Shown: positions 1 through 7,646 of the stretch, piece by piece
Layout of the letters: each line of letters opens with the position of its first letter
How positions within the stretch are numbered: position 1 is the stretch's first letter
Assembly: GCA_029262575.1 (NCBI GenBank)
Contig: JAJCZC010000035.1
Coordinates: 19,541 to 83,540 of the forward strand
Length of the DNA: 64,000 nucleotides
Direction of reading: 5' to 3'
Source: Candidatus Babelota bacterium
Lineage (GTDB): Bacteria > Babelota > Babeliae > Babelales > Vermiphilaceae
Notes under the pieces: model-generated
Told to the model about the DNA's origin: nothing
The model's input: the letters and a program-made list of their open reading frames with translations, nothing else
Databases searched by the model: none
Translations under genes and position numbers: made by a program

Positions 1-240
1 ATTATCCAACTGCCGTTGCCAATCATGAGCGTTATTCTTATCGAATCGAGCGATTAGTGGATTATAAACATTATAATCAAGACGAAATTTTGTGACAATA
101 CTATTCAACAATGCAAAATTACTATTTTTACAAGCTTGCTCAACAGATTCTATAAGTGCATTGCCATCATCATTGCTTGAGCCCATAACCAAATATGGAA
201 AACCTAAAAACATCGTGCTCAAAATCATTATCAATTTCAT
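1..240 (-). CDS. Exported protein of unknown function, N-terminal part only
   Basis: This gene runs off the left edge of the window, so only the first 80 codons are visible. It starts at an ATG preceded by a good ribosome binding site (AAGGGGAAG). Residues 1-20 form a hydrophobic signal peptide ending near G-S-S-N. The mature part, with ALIESVEQACKNSNFALLNS, looks helical and could be the start of an ankyrin-type protein like those at 28073-29503, but no complete repeat is visible. Not recognised further. Confidence 0.7.
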   Translation of the reverse strand, partial: MKLIMILSTMFLGFPYLVMGSSNDDGNALIESVEQACKNSNFALLNSIVTKFRLDYNVYNPLIARFDKNNAHDWQRQLDN

Positions 241-320
241 AAACTTCCCCTTTATAAATATTCCTGGCACACAACTAAACCCATTAAACTTACTGCTATA
301 ATTTTCTGCATATCAATCCT

Positions 321-1058
321 TTATAAATGATGAAATGCGTGTAACTCCTTTTCTGCTTGTTGCATATCAAATGCGGCAACATAAGCATCTAACTTGCTAT
401 AACGAATGCCCACAAATTCAATGCCACGCTTTTTAACTGCATCCTCAACAGCGTGCAAATTTTTGAGTTTATCATCGATAAACACAACTTTTGATGGCAT
501 GATTTCACAAAAATCTAAAAAGTCGATTAATGCATCCCCTTTGTTATTATCACCTGAGAATAAAATGCCGCGCTTATACATATAAATATATGGCGCTTGG
601 CGAATTGCATAAACTGGGCCAATGTGATTGTGTGAAAAATCAATATCAATTGCGGAAAGTTGGCAAATGGTACGATTCACCAAAGGTAATGAGCGTGCGG
701 TTAATGCCATAATGTCATAACCCTCTTGTTGCAAATCACTCAAAAAATGTGGAGCATTTTGCTCAATGAGCTGCAATGGAATTTGCAGTTGAACTTCAAA
801 ATAAATCGGCAACACCATGTTAAGCGCTTGCATAAAATCTTTGCCTTCTGCTTGTTGCTCTTTGATCATATGGCCAAACCATTCATCTGCACCAATTGTA
901 CCAACCGGATGCGCCAATGTGTTATCAATATCGAACAACACCAATGTGTCTTTTTCCAAATAATTGCGGACATCTGCAAGTTTATCAGTTTCAACAATAA
1001 GTGCATGAAGTTGAACCGCCGAAATGCACAATAGTGCTGCCAGTCTAAATATACGCAT
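321..1058 (-). CDS. DUF2608 HAD-superfamily protein, exported
   Basis: A 245-residue protein with a signal peptide (about residues 1-19) and a HAD-type catalytic motif FDIDNT, whose aspartates are D43 and D45. Later motifs fit the fold: LTARS (motif II, Ser/Thr side), the KGDAL lysine region, and VVFIDDK (motif IV acids). The size and motif order match the DUF2608 family seen in amoeba-associated and other intracellular bacteria. HAD members usually transfer phosphoryl groups, but the substrate is unknown. With the signal peptide it would act outside the cytoplasm. The start has a clear ribosome binding site (AAGGATT). It is divergent from yraN. Confidence 0.8.
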   Translation of the reverse strand: MRIFRLAALLCISAVQLHALIVETDKLADVRNYLEKDTLVLFDIDNTLAHPVGTIGADEWFGHMIKEQQAEGKDFMQALNMVLPIYFEVQLQIPLQLIEQNAPHFLSDLQQEGYDIMALTARSLPLVNRTICQLSAIDIDFSHNHIGPVYAIRQAPYIYMYKRGILFSGDNNKGDALIDFLDFCEIMPSKVVFIDDKLKNLHAVEDAVKKRGIEFVGIRYSKLDAYVAAFDMQQAEKELHAFHHL

Positions 1059-1125
1059 GTTTTAATCCTTCTTTTTGTGTTATACTTTTTATGTAACTTA
1101 ATCTTAAAAATTATGCACAACTATA

Positions 1126-1482
1126 ATGAATAAAAGAATTTTTGGCAACCAAGCCGAAACATATGTCACCAATCATTTGCAAAAACAGGGTTATACCATT
1201 GTTGAACGCAATTATCAAAAACGCTACGGCGAAATTGATATTATTGCGCGCAAAAAAGATGTTTATGCATTTGTGGAAGTGAAACTACGCCGATCGAGCC
1301 CAATCCCTATTGAGGCAAGTATTCCATGGGCCAAACAACGCAAAATCATTCTTGTTGCACGTGAATATATTGCACGCAACAGATTGATAAACTTTGTGTG
1401 CCGCTTTGATGCCGCATTGGTCCAAATGGATCACAATGACGCTATGCATTTGAATTATATTGAAAATGCCTTTGGGCAATAA
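1126..1482 (+). CDS. YraN family endonuclease-like protein (UPF0102)
   Basis: A 118-residue protein with the YraN/UPF0102 pattern of a small PD-(D/E)XK nuclease fold. GEIDIIA supplies D38, and FVEVKLR supplies E51 and K53. The length is usual for the family, whose role remains poorly defined (DNA processing or recombination is suspected). There is no obvious ribosome binding site before the ATG. No signal peptide, so it is cytoplasmic. It is one of the few conserved core genes in this part of the window. Confidence 0.85.
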   Translation: MNKRIFGNQAETYVTNHLQKQGYTIVERNYQKRYGEIDIIARKKDVYAFVEVKLRRSSPIPIEASIPWAKQRKIILVAREYIARNRLINFVCRFDAALVQMDHNDAMHLNYIENAFGQ

Positions 1483-1670
1483 AAACATTTTAAACATAAT
1501 CAGCCAAAATCGTGCAAATCCGAAATGCTAACTCGAATTTACACGATTTTAGCTGTTTTTCATTCTCTTTTTTGATCAAACCTTCTTTTTTTCACTGATT
1601 GCAATAATGCTGATATGTCAATATACTAATGAGCAACATTATTAACCTACAAACATAAAGACATATCAAC

Positions 1671-2525
1671 ATGCATCACATTAAAAAAATCACCCTCATT
1701 GCACTCATTGTTTCAACCACACTTTCAGCGCATGCAAACAATTGGCGCGAACAAAAAATAGTAAAAACACAAGCAACTATAGATCGTGTGCGATCCAAAT
1801 TATCTGTACAAAAAAAGATGGCACTGAACACATCTTTGGCTAAGTTAAAAGGGCTATTTGGCGGCACCTTTTTATGCACTAGTTGCGTGACTGGGCTACT
1901 CGGCTTTATGTCGCTTCTTGATGATGAAGTATTGGGCGGTGTTGAACCACTCCCATTATTTTTTGGATCATTGCTCAGTTTTGGCATTGGCAGCTACCTA
2001 GCCTATAGTGCACAAGATGATGAAAATCACGCCATAGCTCAACAACGACAGGCAATTGAAAACTTAAGAACATTGCGCACCCAATATGAACAATTGCTCG
2101 AAGAGCTGGAAAATGAGCAAACAGAAGCAGCATATGCAAACTCTAAGATTAGAATTAAGTTTGAACGCGCTCAACAAAAACTAGAGCAAGCAACAAAAGC
2201 ATTAAACGAAAACACATTGGCAATGCTCAAAAAAATATATGGCGGAACCGTTACCTTTACTGGCGGATGCCTGGGAATTTTGGGAGTTGCGCTCTTTTTC
2301 GCGGATGTAGATGCAGCAGAATCGGCAGCATACTTTGCCGGCGGCAGTTTTTTGGCAGCGATAGGAAGCATTTTATACTACACAGGGCACAGAGAAACAG
2401 AAAATATCAAAGCTTATCATGAAGCAAGCATTGCATATTTTAGTGAACGTGTGCGAGCATATACGCATCAACTTGCTGAATGTGAAGAGCAGGATAACCA
2501 AACTTCAAACGATGAAAAGGAATAA
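1671..2525 (+). CDS. Exported coiled-coil membrane protein with internal duplication
   Basis: Unrecognised 284-residue protein. Residues 1-22 are a signal peptide. The rest consists of two similar halves, each reading LxxLKxxxGGT, then two hydrophobic segments, then a long charged helix. The first half covers about residues 55-175 and the second about 184-280. This predicts four membrane segments and two coiled coils. Its downstream neighbour (2531-2995) has the same coil-membrane-coil design and starts 5 bases after this stop, so the two are probably cotranscribed with the ATPase at 3001. Function unknown. Confidence 0.7.
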   Translation: MHHIKKITLIALIVSTTLSAHANNWREQKIVKTQATIDRVRSKLSVQKKMALNTSLAKLKGLFGGTFLCTSCVTGLLGFMSLLDDEVLGGVEPLPLFFGSLLSFGIGSYLAYSAQDDENHAIAQQRQAIENLRTLRTQYEQLLEELENEQTEAAYANSKIRIKFERAQQKLEQATKALNENTLAMLKKIYGGTVTFTGGCLGILGVALFFADVDAAESAAYFAGGSFLAAIGSILYYTGHRETENIKAYHEASIAYFSERVRAYTHQLAECEEQDNQTSNDEKE

Positions 2526-2530
2526 AAAAG

Positions 2531-2995
2531 ATGCAAGCAAAGAAAATAGCATTATGTGCGCTTCTGGGTTTAGTTAACGTATCTTTTGCCGACACGCCAA
2601 ATATTGAAAACATAGCCAATACACCATGTGGACAAAAAGATTGTCCATGCCCCAAGAAACTGAAGCTTGCACGTGGACAAAAAGAGCTCCAGCAAAACGA
2701 CATCGATCAGAATAAAGTTAAACAAGAGAAATTAAAACAAAAAATTCAACATTTAAAAAAAAGATTATATACAAAGGAAGCCTGCTTTACAGTAGGAGTT
2801 CTTCTAGCTTCAGCTAATATCATTGCGAATGAATGTCTCAGCGACAATGCCAAACAAACTCAAACTGCAAGGCTCCTTCTGGAAGGGAGCTATTCTCTTG
2901 GACTAATCATCTCAGCATTCGGCGCCTTTTTTGGCTATAATGACTACATGAAACTACAAGAGAAAAATGAGCAACTCGAAAAACTTAATAGTTAG
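2531..2995 (+). CDS. Small exported coiled-coil membrane protein
   Basis: Unrecognised 154-residue protein. It has a signal peptide (about residues 1-20), a Cys-containing stretch (CGQKDCPCPKK), a Lys/Gln-rich coiled coil (about 45-80), two membrane segments (about 84-102 and 118-134) and a short terminal coil. The layout echoes half of the preceding protein, suggesting shared ancestry or partnership. It lies 5 bases from each neighbour, so it is the middle gene of a likely three-gene unit with the HerA-type ATPase. Confidence 0.65.
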   Translation: MQAKKIALCALLGLVNVSFADTPNIENIANTPCGQKDCPCPKKLKLARGQKELQQNDIDQNKVKQEKLKQKIQHLKKRLYTKEACFTVGVLLASANIIANECLSDNAKQTQTARLLLEGSYSLGLIISAFGAFFGYNDYMKLQEKNEQLEKLNS

Positions 2996-3000
2996 AAATC

Positions 3001-4620
3001 ATGAAAACGGTAAAACAAAAAATCGGACACATCACCAGCGGATCACTCACAGATGGCTTTGTGATGCGCATTGCGCCAGATGCACAGTTGCATGAAATAA
3101 AAACGGGTAAATTTGTTTCGGTGGTTGGGCAAAAAAATACCTTTTTTTCTCTCATTACCGACTTGACCTTGCAAGTCACCAATCCCGATATTTTGCTTTA
3201 CCCTCCCACACCAAAAGAAACATTACTCAACGAAGTGCTCAAACAAAAAGGCATGTATGCAACGGCACATTTAAAACCAATGCTTATGCTCGACGAAGAA
3301 CAACGCCCTAAACCGGTCAAAACTATTCCACCACATTTTGCACAGGTATTTGAGGCAAACAAAGATGATGTTGCGCTTATTTTTGGCAGCGAAGACGACC
3401 CAAGCAAAAGATACTTCAATATTGGCTCCCCCCTTGATATGAAAACACCGGTGTGCCTTGATCTTGAACGTTTAAATGAACGCAGCAATGGCATATTTGG
3501 CAAAACAGGGACGGGTAAAACTTTTTTAACGCGTCTTGTTTTAGCTGGTCTGATTAAAAATGATAAAGCAGTCAATGTTATTTTTGATATGCATAGTGAA
3601 TATGGCCTGCAGGCACGCAAAGAAGGCAAAGGCCACTCATTTGTGAAAGGCCTGAAAACTTTGTTCCCCGATAAAGTAGTGATATTTTCACTCGATCCAC
3701 AATCAACGCGCAGAAGAGGTGGCAACCCCGACGTTGAAGTTATAATTCCCTATCATGCAATTCGCGTGGAAGACCTACTTTCATTGCAGCAAGAACTGAA
3801 CTTGCACAACACAGCAACCGAAGCCGCTTATCTTATTGCAGCAAAACACAAGCAAAACTGGCTCACCGTACTCCTCTCACAAGGTGAAAACCTCAAAGAA
3901 TTTGCCGAATCAATTGGCGCACATCCTGAATCGATTGCTGCATTATATCGAAAACTCAAAAAAATTGAGCGATTGCCCTTTTTCCAACCACAACATGCAG
4001 GTGCCTATAAAGAAGACAATGTGATTGACCAAATGATGGAATATATCGATCGTGGAATCAGTGTGATTTTGGAATTCGGCAATTATACTTCAATGTTCTG
4101 CTACTTGTTGGTGGCCAACATTATCTCGCGCCGCATTCATGATGCATTCATCGAAAAAACAGAAAAGTTCTTGGGTTCACAAAAAAAAGAAGATGAACCA
4201 AAAAAATTGATGATCACCATTGAAGAAGCACACAAGTTTCTTAACCCGCAAGCGGCAAAACAGACCATTTTTGGCACGATTGCACGTGAAATGCGTAAAT
4301 ATTATGTGTCATTACTGGTGGTTGATCAGCGCCCTTCTGGCATTGATCAAGAAGTGCTATCTCAAATTGGCACCAAAATTGTGGCCCAATTAAGTGATGA
4401 AAAAGACATTCAAGCTGTTCTGACCGGCGTAAATGGCGCACAAAACTTACGGACCATTCTTGCATCACTTGATAGCAAAAAGCAGGCATTATTGATGGGC
4501 CATGCCCTGGCCATGCCGGTGGTGATTCAAACGCGTGAATATGATGAGGCCTTTTATCGCGCTATGGGTGACACCATCACGCCCCAACAAGTCGATGAGT
4601 TCGTGCAAGAACTGTTTTAG
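3001..4620 (+). CDS. HerA-like ATP-binding protein (DUF87 family)
   Basis: A 539-residue protein of the HerA/FtsK/VirB4 ATPase group. The N-terminus (about residues 1-70) resembles the HAS-barrel of HerA, and DUF853-like members are an alternative. Walker A is GKTGTGKT at 167-174. Walker B is LMITIEEAH, with E408 and E409. The following REMRKYYVSLLVVDQRPSGID carries the sensor and arginine-rich region typical of HerA hexamers. HerA usually works with NurA in DNA end processing, but no NurA is next to it. No signal peptide. It starts 5 bases after the small coiled-coil gene and has only a weak ribosome binding site. Confidence 0.85.
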   Translation: MKTVKQKIGHITSGSLTDGFVMRIAPDAQLHEIKTGKFVSVVGQKNTFFSLITDLTLQVTNPDILLYPPTPKETLLNEVLKQKGMYATAHLKPMLMLDEEQRPKPVKTIPPHFAQVFEANKDDVALIFGSEDDPSKRYFNIGSPLDMKTPVCLDLERLNERSNGIFGKTGTGKTFLTRLVLAGLIKNDKAVNVIFDMHSEYGLQARKEGKGHSFVKGLKTLFPDKVVIFSLDPQSTRRRGGNPDVEVIIPYHAIRVEDLLSLQQELNLHNTATEAAYLIAAKHKQNWLTVLLSQGENLKEFAESIGAHPESIAALYRKLKKIERLPFFQPQHAGAYKEDNVIDQMMEYIDRGISVILEFGNYTSMFCYLLVANIISRRIHDAFIEKTEKFLGSQKKEDEPKKLMITIEEAHKFLNPQAAKQTIFGTIAREMRKYYVSLLVVDQRPSGIDQEVLSQIGTKIVAQLSDEKDIQAVLTGVNGAQNLRTILASLDSKKQALLMGHALAMPVVIQTREYDEAFYRAMGDTITPQQVDEFVQELF

Positions 4621-4673
4621 GGCTCTTTTGCCAGCTAAAAGCAAATGGCGGTTACAATTTAGTTACAAATCTG

Positions 4674-4702
4674 TTTACACCTTATTGTTTTTTTGTTATA
4701 TT
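4674..4702 (+). promoter_or_regulatory. Sigma70-type promoter of the toxin-antitoxin pair
   Basis: The -35 box TTTACA (4674-4679) and -10 box TATATT (4697-4702) are separated by exactly 17 bases. They lie 35 bases upstream of the antitoxin start. Confidence 0.6.
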
Positions 4703-4712
4703 AACAATTGTT
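4703..4712. promoter_or_regulatory. Palindromic operator candidate AACAATTGTT
   Basis: A perfect 10-base palindrome directly after the -10 box, over the expected transcription start. Antitoxins of this type normally bind such palindromes to repress their own operon, so this is the best operator candidate. Confidence 0.4.
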
Positions 4713-4737
4713 GAGTAAAAACATAACGGAGAAATGT

Positions 4738-4980
4738 ATGTCAAAAATAATAAGAATCACTGAAAATGCTTATGATAGATTAGACCAACTGGCATTAGAA
4801 ACGGGTTCATCAAAACAACGCATTATTGATCAGGCTTTAGAAAACTTAGCTCGCAAGCATTTTTTAGAAAAAACAAATAAAGGCTTTGCCGCATTAAAAA
4901 ATAACGCTACAAAATGGGATGAAGAACTAAATGAACGGGATGAGTGGGAAACAATTAATGATGGCCTTGAGGATAACTAA
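4738..4980 (+). CDS. Antitoxin of a MazEF-like pair
   Basis: An 80-residue protein starting at the ATG after the ribosome binding site CGGAGAAATGT. An in-frame ATG 30 bases upstream lacks a site. The N-terminal half (about residues 1-45), with ITENAYDRLDQLALETGSSKQRIIDQALE, fits a ribbon-helix-helix DNA-binding unit. The acidic C-terminus, rich in E, D and W, would bind and neutralise the toxin. Its stop codon overlaps the toxin start by one base, the classic arrangement. It should autoregulate through the palindrome at 4703. Confidence 0.8.
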   Translation: MSKIIRITENAYDRLDQLALETGSSKQRIIDQALENLARKHFLEKTNKGFAALKNNATKWDEELNERDEWETINDGLEDN

Positions 4981-5324
4981 TGCAAAAACCCTTGCGCGGC
5001 CAAGTTTGGTTTGTCAATCTTAATCCAACTATGGGGCGTGAACAGGCAAAAAAACGACCCTGCTTGGTATTATCATCAGATATTTTTAATCAAGGACCCG
5101 CAGAACTTGCGGTAGTTATACCACTAACATCACGAGAAAGAAGTATCCCGCTACATATTCCAGTCTATCCACCATCGGGTGGATTAGTAGTAACCTCATA
5201 TCTTATGTGCGAACAAATCAGAGCCGTTTCAATAAAGCGATTTGCTCATCATCTTGGGCAAGTAAATCCAAATACCCTTAAAGCCGTTGAATATGCTTTA
5301 AAGACATTACTCGAATTTTCTTAG
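4980..5324 (+). CDS. MazF/PemK-family mRNA interferase toxin
   Basis: A 114-residue toxin with the family signatures: GQVWFVNLNPTMGREQAKKRP near the N-terminus, then VVIPLTSR and, further on, the conserved C-E-Q-I-R-A-V-S block. MazF proteins are small SH3-like barrel ribonucleases that cut mRNA. The length is normal and the conserved Arg (in TSR) and Thr/Ser positions are present, so it looks intact. It is translationally coupled to the antitoxin. It may act in plasmid-like maintenance or stress. A chromosomal toxin-antitoxin pair is notable in a reduced host-dependent genome. Confidence 0.88.
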   Translation: MQKPLRGQVWFVNLNPTMGREQAKKRPCLVLSSDIFNQGPAELAVVIPLTSRERSIPLHIPVYPPSGGLVVTSYLMCEQIRAVSIKRFAHHLGQVNPNTLKAVEYALKTLLEFS

Positions 5325-5397
5325 GCCTGTTGCACATGCGAAAAACATCCGTATACTTATGACATAATAGATGAGAATTTCTAAATAATAAGCATCA

Positions 5398-5886
5398 ATG
5401 AAAAATAAGATTATTCGGCAAAACATTTCTGATACATGCAATGTTGACCAATTTTTTGGTTTTAAAAATGAGATCAACTATGCATTGCCCATAATTCAAA
5501 CTCATGCTCAGGCGAGATTTTCTTCGCCTACTGATAACTATATTAAGTGCAAGCTTAATCTGAACAAACGGGTGATCAAGCACCCGACCACTACCTTTTT
5601 TGTGCGCGCTACCAGTAATTCTATGATTGGTGCCAATATAAATCCTGACAATACTCTTATTGCCGATCGTACCATGCAAGTGACGGAAACCAACGCCGTG
5701 ATCGCTTATATTAATGGTGAATTTACCGCCAAACACATTGCCCAGAAAAAAAACAAGCTATATTTAGTGTCAGAAAATGACAATTTCGATTCCATTGAAA
5801 TCACCACCGAAATGGACTTTGAGATTTGGGACATCGTTTTCATATATTATACATCAAACAACCTAACCAAGGAAGGCTTCAAATGA
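5398..5886 (+). CDS. UmuD-like S24 family protease/regulator, orphan
   Basis: A 162-residue protein that aligns along its length with UmuD. The core reads SPTDNY, LNLNKR, HP, FFVRATSNSM, then GEFTAKHI. The catalytic serine is S75 and the lysine K112, spaced 37 apart as in UmuD (S60 and K97). The usual self-cleavage pair Cys-Gly is replaced by A39-R40. UmuD' normally partners the polymerase UmuC, but no umuC follows. Instead the ATGA overlap couples it to an exported orphan at 5883. It could be a LexA-like regulator or a stand-alone SOS remnant. Confidence 0.8.
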   Translation: MKNKIIRQNISDTCNVDQFFGFKNEINYALPIIQTHAQARFSSPTDNYIKCKLNLNKRVIKHPTTTFFVRATSNSMIGANINPDNTLIADRTMQVTETNAVIAYINGEFTAKHIAQKKNKLYLVSENDNFDSIEITTEMDFEIWDIVFIYYTSNNLTKEGFK

Positions 5887-6854
5887 AAAAGCTCTTTGCG
5901 CTCTTATTGTGCATGCACGGATTAAGTAATGCAGAACCATCTAACCCATTTTCGGGCATTCTGCCTGGTGGATGTTATCAACTAAGCAACAACGAATCTG
6001 CCACCTATACACCATCACCTATTGTTGCAGCTGTAGAAAAAGCCGCTGAATTTAATGATACGCCAACTAATGAGATTACCCCTACCAATGAAATACAAAA
6101 GGCTTTCTTGCAAAACTATCTCACCGACAAAGATATACTCAATGCACTAACAAACAAAGAGTTGCGCAGCTGGGCAGATACTAACATTGATAATCTCAAC
6201 AAAATCCTAAAAAAAGAAGGTTTTGATATTCGCCTTGAACCAATGACCCCAGGTGATTTCGGCGTTGTCTCAATATTAAAAGTTGAGGTTGAGTGGAAAG
6301 AAAAAGCACAAAAAACACAGATTACAAACAATTGCCAGCTTTATGAAGCAATCTTGCTTGAGGCTAAAAATGGTTGCTCTGTTGCCCAACCCCAAGGTTA
6401 TGCACATCCTATCGCTCGCGTGAATACTGCCTCTGGTGATAAAGTATGTTTTGCTATTGCTGATGCTGCACTAGAAGGTTTTGCACTACGTGATAAAATT
6501 GAGACATTACGCAATGCTCAAATGTCATATAGCGAGTTCTCATCAGTTAAAGTGCCAATGGTTGATCTTGATCAAACACAACAACTTGATTGGCTTCTTA
6601 ATATGGTGATTGGTAATGGACGCATAGCACAAGCATTGCAACAGACTAAATTCAAAATGAATGAAGTTGGTGCAAAAGTTGAAAGTGCTGTAGCAATTGG
6701 CGTTGAAAGATGTTCTGCTCCCTGTGAGCCAAAAGAATACGTTATTGATCAAGACTTTTATGTTTGGATCGAGCGTGAAGGTATGGATGAGCCATATTTC
6801 TCAGCTTATGTGACATCTAAAGACTGGAAAAATCCGGGTGATTTGAACGCCTAA
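5883..6854 (+). CDS. Exported protein of unknown function, coupled to the UmuD-like gene
   Basis: A 323-residue protein whose ATG overlaps the previous stop (ATGA), with a ribosome binding site AAGGAAGG. A longer reading upstream lacks such a site. Residues 1-17 are a signal peptide. No family is recognised. A mixed alpha/beta body contains a few cysteines (for example RCSAPCEPKEY). Coupling to a UmuD-like protein is odd for an exported protein and may simply reflect tight packing. Confidence 0.7.
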   Translation: MKKLFALLLCMHGLSNAEPSNPFSGILPGGCYQLSNNESATYTPSPIVAAVEKAAEFNDTPTNEITPTNEIQKAFLQNYLTDKDILNALTNKELRSWADTNIDNLNKILKKEGFDIRLEPMTPGDFGVVSILKVEVEWKEKAQKTQITNNCQLYEAILLEAKNGCSVAQPQGYAHPIARVNTASGDKVCFAIADAALEGFALRDKIETLRNAQMSYSEFSSVKVPMVDLDQTQQLDWLLNMVIGNGRIAQALQQTKFKMNEVGAKVESAVAIGVERCSAPCEPKEYVIDQDFYVWIEREGMDEPYFSAYVTSKDWKNPGDLNA

Positions 6855-6870
6855 CTTATCAATAAAATGT

Positions 6871-6912
6871 ATCCTTCGATACTTCGCTAAGGCTCAACTC
6901 AGGATGAAGTCA
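6871..6912. repeat. Short dispersed repeat, CCTTCGATAC...CTCAGGATGA type
   Basis: The sequence from CCTTCGATACTTCG to AACTCAGGATGAAG resembles the Ser/Cys-coding-like palindromic repeats scattered in many bacterial intergenic regions. A second, diverged copy lies at 19998-20035 between parA and its partner. Imperfect inverted symmetry within each copy would allow a hairpin. Confidence 0.5.
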
Positions 6913-7009
6913 TTATAATAACAGCCCTTAACCTAAGCCGTTCGGACAGTTTCATCGTGTAAGAATTTCGCAAGATAAAGTTTTTTAGTTTAACCGAAAA
7001 AGTAATGCT

Positions 7010-7534
7010 GCAAGACTTCTACAAATAACTGAAAGATCCGTGCAGAACTAACATTTCAAAAAAAACGAGCTCTTCTTTTTTGTTTTATTTTCACAAAAGA
7101 AGAGCTCTAATCATCAAAAAAAATGAACGCCGCTCAACTTATATTGTTGAGCGTAATTCGGCAGCGTCAGAGGATCTGATCAAGGTAATGAACGCAGTCT
7201 TTAAAAGAAAACGCCCATATTTGATTATAGATGATACGTTGATATTGAAAACGTACTCCAAGTTTATTTCAGACGCATCAGACAACTTTGATTCAACTGA
7301 TCGCAAAACTTATAGATCGATCTATTCGGCAATGAGATTCGCTACAGATACTTATAAAAAAAGTGGGATCTGGCTCAGCAGCTCATTGAACAAGTATTCA
7401 AAAAAGTCTCAATTTTTACGGTTTTAACTGATGAGTTGAGTGAAATTGATAAAAACTTGCAGCTTCACAGAGATAAAACTACAATTTACCCGATCAGCAG
7501 AGATCCTTGGGATAGCTTAACGGAACTCCTGTAG
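7010..7534 (+). pseudogene. Remnant of an IS with a DDE transposase (IS-A copy 1)
   Basis: The segment begins with the end-like repeat caaataactgaaagatc and an inverted repeat around GAGCTCTTCTTTT...AAAGAAGAGCTC (about 7068-7107). A broken transposase reading frame follows. It reads DLIKVMNAVFKRKRPYLIIDDTLIL, then after a one-base frame change at a run of seven A's (about 7351) continues as WDLAQQLIEQVFKKVSIFTVLTDELSE to a stop at 7534. DDTLI and the later VLTDE are plausible DDE acids of an IS4/IS701-like enzyme. The N-terminal part is deleted. Related debris lies at 21440-21770 and 23286-23390. Confidence 0.6.
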
Positions 7535-7577
7535 ATGTGACATTTCTATGAAGTTACAACAAACATTTAACATATTA

Positions 7578-7607
7578 TTGAAAAACTCAAAAACCTTTTG
7601 ATATAAT
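7578..7607 (+). promoter_or_regulatory. Promoter of the 690-residue exported protein gene
   Basis: TTGAAA (7578-7583) and a consensus TATAAT (7602-7607) are 18 bases apart, 39 bases before the start codon. Confidence 0.5.
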
Positions 7608-7646
7608 AGAAATATAATAAAAAATAAGAATGTCATAGGAGACACA

